A stretch of 59,816 nt of DNA from positions 1-59,816 of the forward strand of contig PLTX01000113.1 of the NCBI GenBank assembly GCA_003164675.1, read 5' to 3'. The notes under the pieces are model-generated. The model made no database searches, was not told the DNA's origin, and was given only the letters and a program-made list of their open reading frames with translations. Positions 1-6,847 of this stretch are shown piece by piece. Origin of the DNA: Verrucomicrobiota bacterium. GTDB lineage: Bacteria > Verrucomicrobiota > Verrucomicrobiia > Palsa-1439. Made by a program: the position numbers and the translations under genes. The stretch's first letter is position 1. Each line of letters starts with the position of its first letter.

Positions 1-65
1 GCACCATCACTGTGCCTGCCCCGTAGACATGGGGATGGGAAAAATCCCACCGACGAAAGAAGGCG

Positions 66-203
66 ATGGCAAACGGCAAAGAAAAGCAGAGGCGGCAGAA
101 TGACGGCAGCGAAACGTCGCGCGGCGAAGGGCCGTGGTGGAAAAGGGATGGTCAAAAACCGTCCGGCCGGTCGCAGTATCATGAAGACGTAGCGACTAAT
201 TAA
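66..203 (+). CDS. small basic hydrophilic hypothetical protein (45 aa)
   Basis: ATG-started 45-residue ORF ending TAA. The product is very polar (many Lys, Arg, Gln, Gly, Ser) with no membrane segment or signal peptide. A weak purine-rich stretch (GAAAGAAGG) precedes the ATG. A perfect 13-bp hairpin lies 18 nt after the stop and could terminate its transcript, which is the main reason to take the ORF seriously. I do not recognise the family. It may be a small stress protein like its neighbours, or chance. Confidence 0.35.
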   Translation: MANGKEKQRRQNDGSETSRGEGPWWKRDGQKPSGRSQYHEDVATN

Positions 204-221
204 CCGTCAGGAGCAAGACTC

Positions 222-260
222 GCAACGCGCCGGGATTGATCATCTGACCCGGCGCGTTGC
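222..260 (+). terminator. perfect 13-bp inverted repeat, terminator-like
   Basis: GCAACGCGCCGGG at 222-234 is exactly complementary to CCCGGCGCGTTGC at 248-260, leaving a 13-nt loop. Only a weak T-rich tail (CATTTCTC) follows, so an intrinsic terminator is plausible but not classical. It lies after the 45-aa ORF and overlaps any ATG start at 257 for the next reading frame. Confidence 0.5.
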
Positions 261-274
261 CATTTCTCGGGGGA

Positions 275-571
275 GTGACCGGCTGCGCCAGCAGTCGCTA
301 CACGCAAAGCACAGGCGAACGGATTGATGACCGTGCCACTTCTTCCCGGGTGAGCGCAGCACTGGCAGAGGTCCGGCAATACAAGCATTTCGACACGATC
401 GAAGTCACGCCGGACGACTTCCGCGCCTTGATGCAAGAGCGTGCGGACAAGGTGCGGAATTATCTGCTGCAGACCGGCCAAGTCGCCGCCGAACGGATGT
501 TCATCGTTGCGCTCAAACCCGTCGATCCATCATACCAAGGGCAAAGCCGAGTGGACTTGTCGCTGGAGTGA
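275..571 (+). pseudogene. truncated lipoprotein remnant: lipobox/BON-like N-terminus joined to a DUF748-like C-terminus
   Basis: The frame begins at a lipobox-like GVTGC followed by the opening typical of BON lipoproteins (YTQSTGERIDD), but the BON domain stops after about 30 residues. The rest (ALMQERADKVRNYLL, then GQSRVDLSLE) resembles the extreme C-terminus of large DUF748 envelope proteins. No proper signal peptide can be read, because the upstream sequence is the hairpin at 222-260. I infer a fusion remnant of two envelope genes. A functional short lipoprotein starting at GTG 275 is possible but less likely. Confidence 0.4.
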
Positions 572-579
572 GTATTGGA

Positions 580-628
580 GGTAGGGTTTTGCCCCATAGC
601 GAAGGGTCAGCCCATGGCGTAGCGTGCT
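580..628 (+). promoter_or_regulatory. GGTAGGG/CCCCAT repeat element, copy 1
   Basis: GGTAGGGTTTTGCCCCAT (580-597) is followed by a tail ending in ATGGCGTAGCGTGC. The whole about 50-bp block recurs at 6790 with a few substitutions and one indel, and its core recurs at 2954. It lies 71 nt upstream of the BON-protein start in the intergenic region. Position and recurrence beside stress-type genes suggest a regulatory site, but the binding factor is unknown. Confidence 0.5.
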
Positions 629-667
629 TCCAACCCAAAGATGTAACAACAGAAGGAAGGAAGTGTC

Positions 668-1447
668 ATGAGAGTATCATATCCATTGGTGCTTTTAGTG
701 GCTGTGGCCGCCCTGGTGGGCAGCAGCACACCATTGCGCGCGTCCGAGACGGATGACCGCGTCGAGTCCTCGTTCAAGAAGACCTACATCTATAAGACGT
801 ATCTGAAGGACGAACATATCAAGATCAGCTCCAAGGATGGAGCCGTCACCTTGTCGGGCGACGTCTATAACGCAACCCACAAACCGATGGCCCAGGACAC
901 CGCCGCAGCGTTGCCCGGGGTCACGAGCGTGGACAATCGTATCACAGTCGTAGGCGACCAACCCGCCGAGAGCTCGGATACGTGGATCAGCATGAAAGTG
1001 AAAGCGGCACTGCTGTATCGTCGTAACGTCAGCGGCACCAAGACCGAGGTGTATGTGAAAGATGGCATGGTGACATTGAAAGGCGTGGCCGCCAACCAGG
1101 CCCAAAAGGACCTGACCACCGAATATGCCAAAGACATCGACGGTGTGAAAGGCGTGGAGAACGAGATCGTCGTCTCCAAGAACCTGGATACACGCGGCGA
1201 AACAACGGGCGAAAAGATTGATGACGCATCGATCACCGCCCAGGTCAAGGGATCGTTGCTGTCGCATCGCTCGACCAGCGTGCTCAACACCAAGGTCACG
1301 ACCAACGATGGTGTGGTCACGGTGAGCGGCAAAGCCAGGAACGAAGCCGAAAAGGCTTTGGTCACCAAGCTCGTCACCGACATCAACGGTGTCCAGAGCG
1401 TGGTCAACGACATGACGATCGAGGAGGCCGCGCCCAAGAACAACTAG
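668..1447 (+). CDS. periplasmic protein with three BON domains (OsmY-like)
   Basis: 259 aa with a strong ribosome site (AAGGAAGGA) before ATG. Residues 1-25 form a cleavable signal peptide (LLVAVAALVGSS...LRA-SE). Three BON repeats follow at about 28-95, 103-172 and 183-253, each with the pattern 'DG.VTLSG.V.N..', 'A....GV..V.N.I'. BON domains bind phospholipid or envelope structures, and OsmY-type proteins protect the envelope under osmotic or folding stress. The second and third repeats are typical; the first is most diverged. Its neighbours (LEA-like, Lmo0937-like) also point to stress. The GGTAGGG element upstream may control it. Confidence 0.85.
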   Translation: MRVSYPLVLLVAVAALVGSSTPLRASETDDRVESSFKKTYIYKTYLKDEHIKISSKDGAVTLSGDVYNATHKPMAQDTAAALPGVTSVDNRITVVGDQPAESSDTWISMKVKAALLYRRNVSGTKTEVYVKDGMVTLKGVAANQAQKDLTTEYAKDIDGVKGVENEIVVSKNLDTRGETTGEKIDDASITAQVKGSLLSHRSTSVLNTKVTTNDGVVTVSGKARNEAEKALVTKLVTDINGVQSVVNDMTIEEAAPKNN

Positions 1448-1456
1448 GCGTTAACT

Positions 1457-1502
1457 CACTGCTCGCTGGTGCGAGGGTAACCGGGCGCATCAGCCGTCAG
1501 TG
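1457..1502 (+). promoter_or_regulatory. 46-nt structured 5' leader hairpin, copy 1
   Basis: The outer stem CACTG/CAGTG and inner stem GCTGGTGCG/CGCATCAGC are separated by a 3x3 internal loop. The apical loop reads GAG..GTAA..GG. An equally long hairpin of the same geometry lies at 2264-2309. Both end about 30 nt before an ATG and share AACTGNAAGG around the ribosome site. There is no T-run, so it is unlikely to be a simple terminator. It starts 10 nt after the BON gene stop, so it could also act as an intercistronic processing or stability element. Confidence 0.6.
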
Positions 1503-1532
1503 AATCCAAGGCGAACTGAAAGGAAAACAGGC

Positions 1533-2111
1533 ATGAAGACAGAACACGCAGGAATGATTGAAACGGTAAAAGATGAAATTGTTGCCGCGATCCAAGGGAC
1601 GGGTGACATCGTCCAGGCGACGGTGGACACCATCACCAAAACGCTCGCCGCAACGTTCAAAGATTCCGGTAAGGCCGGCACGTCCGCAACCGATGCCATT
1701 GCCGACGTCGCGAGCGGTGCGATCCGTGGCGGCGTGCAGGTCGGCGCCGACCTGGGGCATGCCGCGAAAGGGATCATGGTCGGGGTACTGCGCGGCACCA
1801 AAGAGGCTGGCACGAAAGTCCTGGATACCATCAGCCACACCGCCCATGTCACGATCCGAGACACGGCCGCGGTCGGTGGCAACCTTGGGGCCGCTGCCAC
1901 CGGTCTTGTTGAAGGGGCGATTGCAGGCGCCAAGGAAGTGGGAGTCAGCGTTGAGGACGCTGCGTCGGCGGCAGCCGATGGGGCCTTGAAAGCGGCCGGC
2001 AAGGTAGGCTCGACCGCCGTGGAGACGGTTCGCAACGCGGTGACCAAGACCGCGCATGGCGCCAAGGTCGTGCTGAAACAATCCAAAGGTGGCCGGCCAG
2101 TAACAAGTTGA
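1533..2111 (+). CDS. Ala/Gly/Thr-rich amphipathic LEA-like protein
   Basis: 192 aa from ATG 1533, preceded by AAGGAAAA. A GTG at 1500 in frame would add 11 residues but lies inside the conserved leader hairpin, so I reject it. The protein has no signal peptide and is built of loose 11-residue-like amphipathic segments rich in Ala, Gly, Thr, Val and charged residues (for example AKEVGVSVEDAA), resembling LEA or apolipoprotein-like proteins. Such proteins protect membranes or proteins during desiccation or osmotic shock. That role is inferred from composition and neighbours; I do not recognise a named family. Confidence 0.7.
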   Translation: MKTEHAGMIETVKDEIVAAIQGTGDIVQATVDTITKTLAATFKDSGKAGTSATDAIADVASGAIRGGVQVGADLGHAAKGIMVGVLRGTKEAGTKVLDTISHTAHVTIRDTAAVGGNLGAAATGLVEGAIAGAKEVGVSVEDAASAAADGALKAAGKVGSTAVETVRNAVTKTAHGAKVVLKQSKGGRPVTS

Positions 2112-2116
2112 GGGCG

Positions 2117-2246
2117 TGTTGCCCAAACGAGTTTTAGCGCGTTTTGGTGTAGCGGCGCTTCTATGAAGCGCCGAATTTGTTCGGAAAATCAACGGCCCGC
2201 GCTTCGCAGCAGCGCGGCTGCAACAGCAAAAGGCATTTGGGCAACA
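2117..2246 (+). repeat. 130-bp REPIN/MITE-like element with 11-bp terminal inverted repeats
   Basis: TGTTGCCCAAA (2117-2127) and its exact complement TTTGGGCAACA (2236-2246) bound the segment. Inside lie two hairpins: GGCGCTTC-TAT-GAAGCGCC and CCGCGCT-TCGCAGC-AGCGCGG. No ORF fits. The arrangement of outer repeats plus GC-rich palindromes is that of a small non-autonomous palindromic repeat. It sits between the LEA-like gene and the second leader hairpin. Confidence 0.55.
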
Positions 2247-2263
2247 GGCCCTTGACATTAGAC

Positions 2264-2309
2264 CACTGCCCGCTGGTGCGAGAAGTAAATGGGGCACCAG
2301 CCGGCAGTG
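2264..2309 (+). promoter_or_regulatory. 46-nt structured 5' leader hairpin, copy 2
   Basis: CACTGCCCGCTGGTGC pairs with GCACCAGCCGGCAGTG with one mismatch, around a GAG..GTAA..GG-type loop. Compared with copy 1 at 1457, the G-T wobble becomes G-C and two internal-loop positions become C-G pairs, so pairing is kept while sequence changes. It ends 31 nt before the ATG of the Lmo0937-like gene (30 nt in copy 1). A TTGACA lies just upstream (2252-2257), but I see no good -10 box. Confidence 0.6.
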
Positions 2310-2340
2310 AAAAACAAACCAAACTGCAAGGGAGAATCAT

Positions 2341-2490
2341 ATGTTGTGGACGATTGCTGTAGTACTTCTCGTTCTGTGGGCGCTGGGACTGGTGACCAGT
2401 TACACGATGGGAGGGTTCATTCACCTCCTGCTGGTGGTTGCCATCGTCATGGTCCTGATCAACATCATTAGCGGACGGAGAGCCATGTAA
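2341..2490 (+). CDS. Lmo0937-like small membrane protein (49 aa)
   Basis: ATG preceded by AAGGGAG. The 49 residues form two hydrophobic helices (about 3-19 and 26-43) separated by SYTMGG, ending in a basic SGRRAM tail. This pattern (MLWTIAVVLLVLWALG... then GGFIHLLLV) is that of the Lmo0937 family of tiny inner-membrane proteins found across stress clusters. Molecular function is unknown. The preceding leader hairpin suggests coordinated control with the LEA-like gene. Confidence 0.85.
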   Translation: MLWTIAVVLLVLWALGLVTSYTMGGFIHLLLVVAIVMVLINIISGRRAM

Positions 2491-2529
2491 TAAAGTGGTT
2501 AAAGAAGAAAAGGGAACCAGAGGTTCGAA

Positions 2530-2742
2530 ATGAATTCAAAAACGATTGCAGTCATACTGATCGCACTCGGCATCGTGGTGCTTGCCTACTCGGGCATCAC
2601 GTACACGACAAGAGGAAAGCCCGTCAACATTCTCGGCGCGCGCATCGAGACCACGCAAAGCCACTTCATCCCCCCAGTGGCCGGGGCGCTCGTGCTGGCC
2701 GGTGGGATCGTGTTGTTCGCCGTGAATCCCAGGAAAACCTGA
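2530..2742 (+). CDS. small two-helix membrane protein
   Basis: 70 aa, ATG following CAGAGG. Helix one is about residues 5-22 (IAVILIALGIVVLAYSGI) and helix two about 48-65 (VAGALVLAGGIVLFAV). Between them is a short polar loop, TTRGKPVNILGARIETTQSH. Proteins of this shape accompany BON, CsbD and Lmo0937 genes in environmental bacteria. No function is established. It starts 39 nt after the Lmo0937-like gene and is probably co-transcribed. Confidence 0.75.
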   Translation: MNSKTIAVILIALGIVVLAYSGITYTTRGKPVNILGARIETTQSHFIPPVAGALVLAGGIVLFAVNPRKT

Positions 2743-2927
2743 GTCAAGGCGGAGATGACGCGCCGTCGACAGGGTAGTGGAGGGATATCGTACGGGTGAT
2801 TGATGAAATCGCGGAGCGTCGTGCGCCCATGATCCGCGGTCACTGTCTGACTATTGCCCCGCGTCCATAAGGCGAAAACTTACCGATCGGACCTGCTGAT
2901 TTTCTGTCGGCGCGCGAGGATAGGTCC

Positions 2928-5294
2928 TTGAAGAGCACGACCCATCCATTCGAGGTAGGGTTTTACCCCATACAAAGCGGATGGCACACGGCGCACAATG
3001 TGACAGACAAACTTGTGGACGAGCCATCTCAGATTCGGAAAATTGCATTTCTCGGCGATTACCTGCCGCGCAAATGCGGCATCGCCACGTTCACGTCCGA
3101 CGTGCTTTCCGCCGTGGCGGCCGAGCACCCGCAAACACAGTGTTTCGCTGTACCGGTGAATGACATCCCGGGCGGCTATGAGTACTCCGATGTAGTTCAT
3201 TTCGAGATCGAGGAACAGGATTTGTCATCCTACCAGCGCGCCGCGGATTTCCTCAACATCAGCAATGTCGACATCGTCAGCCTGCAACACGAGTTTGGGA
3301 TTTTTGGCGGACCGGCGGGAAGCCATCTGCTGGCGTTATTGCGCGAGTTGAGAATGCCGGTCGTTACGACGCTTCACACAGTACTGCGCGAGCCCAACGC
3401 CGACCAGCGGCGTGTGATGCAGGAACTCATCACGCGATCGACGCGGTTGCTAGTCATGGCCGAGCGCGGACGGCAGCTATTGCAGGACGTTTACCAGGCG
3501 CCGCCGGGCAAGATCGATTTCATCCCCCATGGCATTCCCGACATTCCATTTGTCGATCCCAACTACTACAAGGACCAGTTTGGCGTGGCGGGGAGAGTGG
3601 TGTTGCTGACGTTCGGGTTGTTGTCGCCGAACAAGGGAATTGAGCATGTGCTCAACGCACTGCCGCAGATCCTGGCGGAGTTTCCCGACGTGGTGTACCT
3701 CGTCCTCGGGGCCACGCACCCAAACGAAGTGCGCGAGCAAGGTGAGGCCTATCGTCTGCGACTCGAACGCCTCGCCAAGAGGAACAAAGTCCAGAAGAAC
3801 GTCATTTTTTACAACCGGTTCGTGGAACTCGATGAGCTCAAGGAGTTCATCGGCGCGGCGGATCTGTACATCACGCCGTATCTTAACGAAGCGCAAATCA
3901 CCTCGGGCACGCTGGCCTACACGTTTGGGGCTGGCAAGGCCGTGATCTCGACTCCCTACTGGCACGCGACCGAGTTGCTGGCCGACGGGCGCGGCGTGCT
4001 GGTGCCGTTCGGCGACGCCAAGGCGATTGCCCAAGAGGTCATTGGCTTGCTGCGCGACGACACGCGGCGGCACGCGATGCGCAAGAACGCGTACAAGCTC
4101 GGACGCGAGATGGTCTGGAGCAACGTGGCCCGGCTCTACATGCGCTCATTCGAACTGGCGCGGATCGAGCGCGCGGTGTTATCCCGAAAATCGTTTGCCA
4201 CGAAGACGCTCGACCAGCAGCCACGAGAGTTACCCGAGTTGAAACTGGATCACCTGGCGCGGATGACCGATTCGACCGGACTGTTTCAACATGCCCTTTT
4301 TACCGTGCCGAATTTTTCCGAAGGCTACTGCACGGATGACAACGCCCGCGCCTTCATTCTCGCTGTCCTGCTGGACGAGTTGGGAGAAGGAACAGAGCGC
4401 GTGCGGACGGTGGCGACGATCTACGCGGCGTTTCTGCATCACGCGTTCGATTCCAAGACGAAGCGGTTCCATAACCACATGAGTTTCGACCGTCGTTGGC
4501 TCGATGAACAGGGCTCTGAAGACTCTCACGCGCGGGCGTTGTGGGCACTGGGCATGGGCGTGGGACGCTCGCCCTACCGGAGTTTCCAGGTCATGTCGGG
4601 ACAAATCTTCGCCGAGGCGCTGCCGGCGGCGATCGAGTTCACATCCCCGCGCGCGTGGGCGTTCAGCCTGCTTGGCATTCATGAATACTTGCAACGGTTG
4701 AGCGGCGATCGGACCGCCAGCCAGATTCGTGACACGTTGACCACACGGCTCATGGAGCTGTTCCATCGGACCGAGCAGCCGGACTGGCCGTGGTTTGAAG
4801 ACGTGCTTTCCTACGACAACGCGAAGCTTGCGCATGCCCTGATCGTGAGCGGGAGAGCCACGGGACAAAAGCTGGTGTTTGAGCGGGGGCTGCAGGCGTT
4901 GCGCTGGCTGGCGGAAGCGCAAACCGCGGAGAGCGGCGACTTCCGCCCCATCGGCAGCAACGGATTTCATCGGCGAGGCGGGCCGCGCGCGACATTCGAT
5001 CAGCAACCCATCGAAGCGCAGGCCATGGTGTCCGCCTGTCTCGAAGCCTATCGGGCCACGTCGGACGCGTGGTGGTATGCGGAGGCGCAGCGCGCTTTCG
5101 ATTGGTTTCTCGGCTGGAATGACCTCGGCCTAGAAGTCTACTCGCCGAGCACCGGCGGTTGCCGCGATGCGTTGCACGTGGACCGCGTCAACCAAAACCA
5201 GGGCGCGGAATCCACCCTGGCCTTCCTGCTCTCGCTGGCGGAAATGCAACTCATGCAAAACGCCGTCACCGCGTTCAATCAGCCGATTTCCTAG
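2928..5294 (+). CDS. GT4 glycosyltransferase fused to an (alpha/alpha)6-type toroid domain
   Basis: 788 aa. Residues about 35-420 are a GT-B glycosyltransferase of family 4. They include the N-terminal 'LPRKCGIATFT' loop, LLTFGLLSPNKGIEH at the start of the nucleotide-sugar domain, and HATELLADGRG near the donor site. Residues about 430-780 form an all-helical, Trp/His-rich region like the six-hairpin toroids of glycoside hydrolases (DDNARAFILAVLLDE, GSEDSHARALWALG). TTG 2928 has a GAGGA site 8 nt away. However, the frame then reads through the repeated GGTAGGG element, so GTG 3000 is an alternative start. Coupled to a GH130-like gene 13 nt downstream; the pair probably makes or remodels a mannose-type glycan (inference). 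Confidence 0.8.
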   Translation: MKSTTHPFEVGFYPIQSGWHTAHNVTDKLVDEPSQIRKIAFLGDYLPRKCGIATFTSDVLSAVAAEHPQTQCFAVPVNDIPGGYEYSDVVHFEIEEQDLSSYQRAADFLNISNVDIVSLQHEFGIFGGPAGSHLLALLRELRMPVVTTLHTVLREPNADQRRVMQELITRSTRLLVMAERGRQLLQDVYQAPPGKIDFIPHGIPDIPFVDPNYYKDQFGVAGRVVLLTFGLLSPNKGIEHVLNALPQILAEFPDVVYLVLGATHPNEVREQGEAYRLRLERLAKRNKVQKNVIFYNRFVELDELKEFIGAADLYITPYLNEAQITSGTLAYTFGAGKAVISTPYWHATELLADGRGVLVPFGDAKAIAQEVIGLLRDDTRRHAMRKNAYKLGREMVWSNVARLYMRSFELARIERAVLSRKSFATKTLDQQPRELPELKLDHLARMTDSTGLFQHALFTVPNFSEGYCTDDNARAFILAVLLDELGEGTERVRTVATIYAAFLHHAFDSKTKRFHNHMSFDRRWLDEQGSEDSHARALWALGMGVGRSPYRSFQVMSGQIFAEALPAAIEFTSPRAWAFSLLGIHEYLQRLSGDRTASQIRDTLTTRLMELFHRTEQPDWPWFEDVLSYDNAKLAHALIVSGRATGQKLVFERGLQALRWLAEAQTAESGDFRPIGSNGFHRRGGPRATFDQQPIEAQAMVSACLEAYRATSDAWWYAEAQRAFDWFLGWNDLGLEVYSPSTGGCRDALHVDRVNQNQGAESTLAFLLSLAEMQLMQNAVTAFNQPIS
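2954..2971 (+). promoter_or_regulatory. GGTAGGG/CCCCAT repeat element, copy 2
   Basis: GGTAGGGTTTTACCCCAT, differing by one base from the copy at 580 and by one from the copy at 6790. The downstream tail is only loosely similar. It lies inside the 5' end of the glycosyltransferase frame if translation starts at TTG 2928, or 28 nt upstream of the alternative GTG 3000. Confidence 0.45.
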
Positions 5295-5307
5295 GCACGA
5301 TCACCCG

Positions 5308-6762
5308 ATGCGGGCAACCAACATCCGACGCACCAATGTTATTCTTTATCCGGACCGCTCGCGGGTGCTGCTCCGTCCATTCCTTCTGACGTACGACCGG
5401 CGAGCGATCAGGCTTTGCGCCCAGGTCACGGCCCTTTCCGAAAGCGACGTCCACACACTGCTACAGCAGGTACAGGCCGATTTTGGGGATCGCCACGTGA
5501 AAATCGATGAGTTCCTGAGACGGCGGTTCGACCGGGTCCGTCCCTGTTTGCGAACCAACGAGGAACCGTCGGACGAAAGGAAGTTGCTACTCGGAGCGTA
5601 TTTCAGCCATGAATACTCGCTCGAAGCCGCGGCGCTGTTCAATCCCTCGATCGTGCCGCACCTGGACCAATCGGATCTTCCGTCGGGCTCGTTACGGTTC
5701 ATTCTCAGCCTGCGGGCGACCGGCGAAGGTCACATTTCCTCGATCACCTTTCGCACCGGGTATTTGGACGCCGATGGCAACATCACCATCAACGCGCCCA
5801 CGCGGTACTGCCTTGAGCCGGCACAAGTGCCCAATACATCGTACGAGAAAGCGTTGTTCAACCGGCAACTTCATGAACAGGGTCTGGCAGACGACTTTAG
5901 CCGCGAGGTGTTGCAAGTCCTGGGCGACTCATTCACGCTGCCTCAGCTGCGCAGCAGTGTCCTGGCGACCGTGAAACACCTTCGGGCTCGTGATGAGGAA
6001 CGACAAGCCGCGGCGCGAAAAATCCTGATGCTGGCCCAATCGAATTACGAGGTGCAATTCGCGCCGGACACACGCCTGTCCGAACGCGTGTTGTTTCCCA
6101 CCACACCGTCGCAGAGCAACGGGATCGAGGACGCCCGCTTTGTTCTGTTTCACAACGAGGACGGCACGAAGACCTATTACGCCACGTATACCGCGTACGA
6201 TGGCAAGTTGATCCTGCCGCAATTCATCGAGACGCCCGACTTTCTCCATTTCAAATTCATCACGCTCAACGGTCCGGCGGTGCAGAACAAGGGCATGGCG
6301 CTGTTCCCGCGAAAGGTCAATGGCCGCTACGCCATGCTCGGGCGCCAGGATTCCGAGAACCTGTACATGATGTATTCCGACCATTTGCATTTCTGGCACA
6401 CGACGCAACTGCTCCTGAAGCCGAAATTCCCATGGGAATTCATCCAGTTGGGCAACTGCGGCTCCCCGATCGAAACCGACGCGGGCTGGCTCGTCCTGAG
6501 CCACGGTGTCGGGCCGATGCGGAGGTATTGCATCGGCGCGTTCCTGCTCGACCGGGACGACCCGACTCGGGTCATTGGCCGGCTGCGCGAGCCACTGATC
6601 AAGCCCAACGAGAACGAGCGTGAAGGCTACGTGCCCAACGTCGTGTATTCCTGTGGCAGTCTCCTGCGCGGCCGCCAACTCATCATCCCCTACGCGATGT
6701 CCGACTACGCCACCACGTTTGCCACGCTGCCGCTCGATGACGTACTGGCTGCGATGGAATAA
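5308..6762 (+). CDS. GH130-like glycoside phosphorylase/hydrolase
   Basis: 484 aa, five-bladed beta-propeller type. The GH130 hallmark GIEDAR lies at residues 272-277, with Asp275 matching the catalytic acid. FPRKVNGRYAMLGRQD and GWLVLSHGVG follow in the order expected for the family, and EGYVPNVVYSCG near residue 435 is the blade-5 motif. The N-terminal about 110 residues are an extra domain. Characterised GH130 enzymes act on beta-mannosides, often by reversible phosphorolysis. The start 13 nt after the GT4 gene implies an operon. The exact substrate cannot be read from sequence. Confidence 0.8.
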   Translation: MRATNIRRTNVILYPDRSRVLLRPFLLTYDRRAIRLCAQVTALSESDVHTLLQQVQADFGDRHVKIDEFLRRRFDRVRPCLRTNEEPSDERKLLLGAYFSHEYSLEAAALFNPSIVPHLDQSDLPSGSLRFILSLRATGEGHISSITFRTGYLDADGNITINAPTRYCLEPAQVPNTSYEKALFNRQLHEQGLADDFSREVLQVLGDSFTLPQLRSSVLATVKHLRARDEERQAAARKILMLAQSNYEVQFAPDTRLSERVLFPTTPSQSNGIEDARFVLFHNEDGTKTYYATYTAYDGKLILPQFIETPDFLHFKFITLNGPAVQNKGMALFPRKVNGRYAMLGRQDSENLYMMYSDHLHFWHTTQLLLKPKFPWEFIQLGNCGSPIETDAGWLVLSHGVGPMRRYCIGAFLLDRDDPTRVIGRLREPLIKPNENEREGYVPNVVYSCGSLLRGRQLIIPYAMSDYATTFATLPLDDVLAAME

Positions 6763-6789
6763 ACGCCGCGCTGTGGTCGTCCGCGACAC

Positions 6790-6838
6790 GGTAGGGTTCT
6801 ACCCCATGGCGCACGGTTGGCTACATGGCGTAGCGTGC
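6790..6838 (+). promoter_or_regulatory. GGTAGGG/CCCCAT repeat element, copy 3
   Basis: GGTAGGGTTCTACCCCAT followed by a tail ending ATGGCGTAGCGTGC, closely matching 580-628. Here the core contains GGTAG-GGTT-CTACC, a perfect 5-bp inverted repeat. It lies 41 nt upstream of the GTG start at 6848. Confidence 0.5.
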
Positions 6839-6847
6839 CTCTGTCTC

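Noticed and set aside
1497..2297. 266-residue frame antisense to the LEA-like gene
   Set aside because: It runs through the leader hairpin and the palindromic repeat, and has no coding character.
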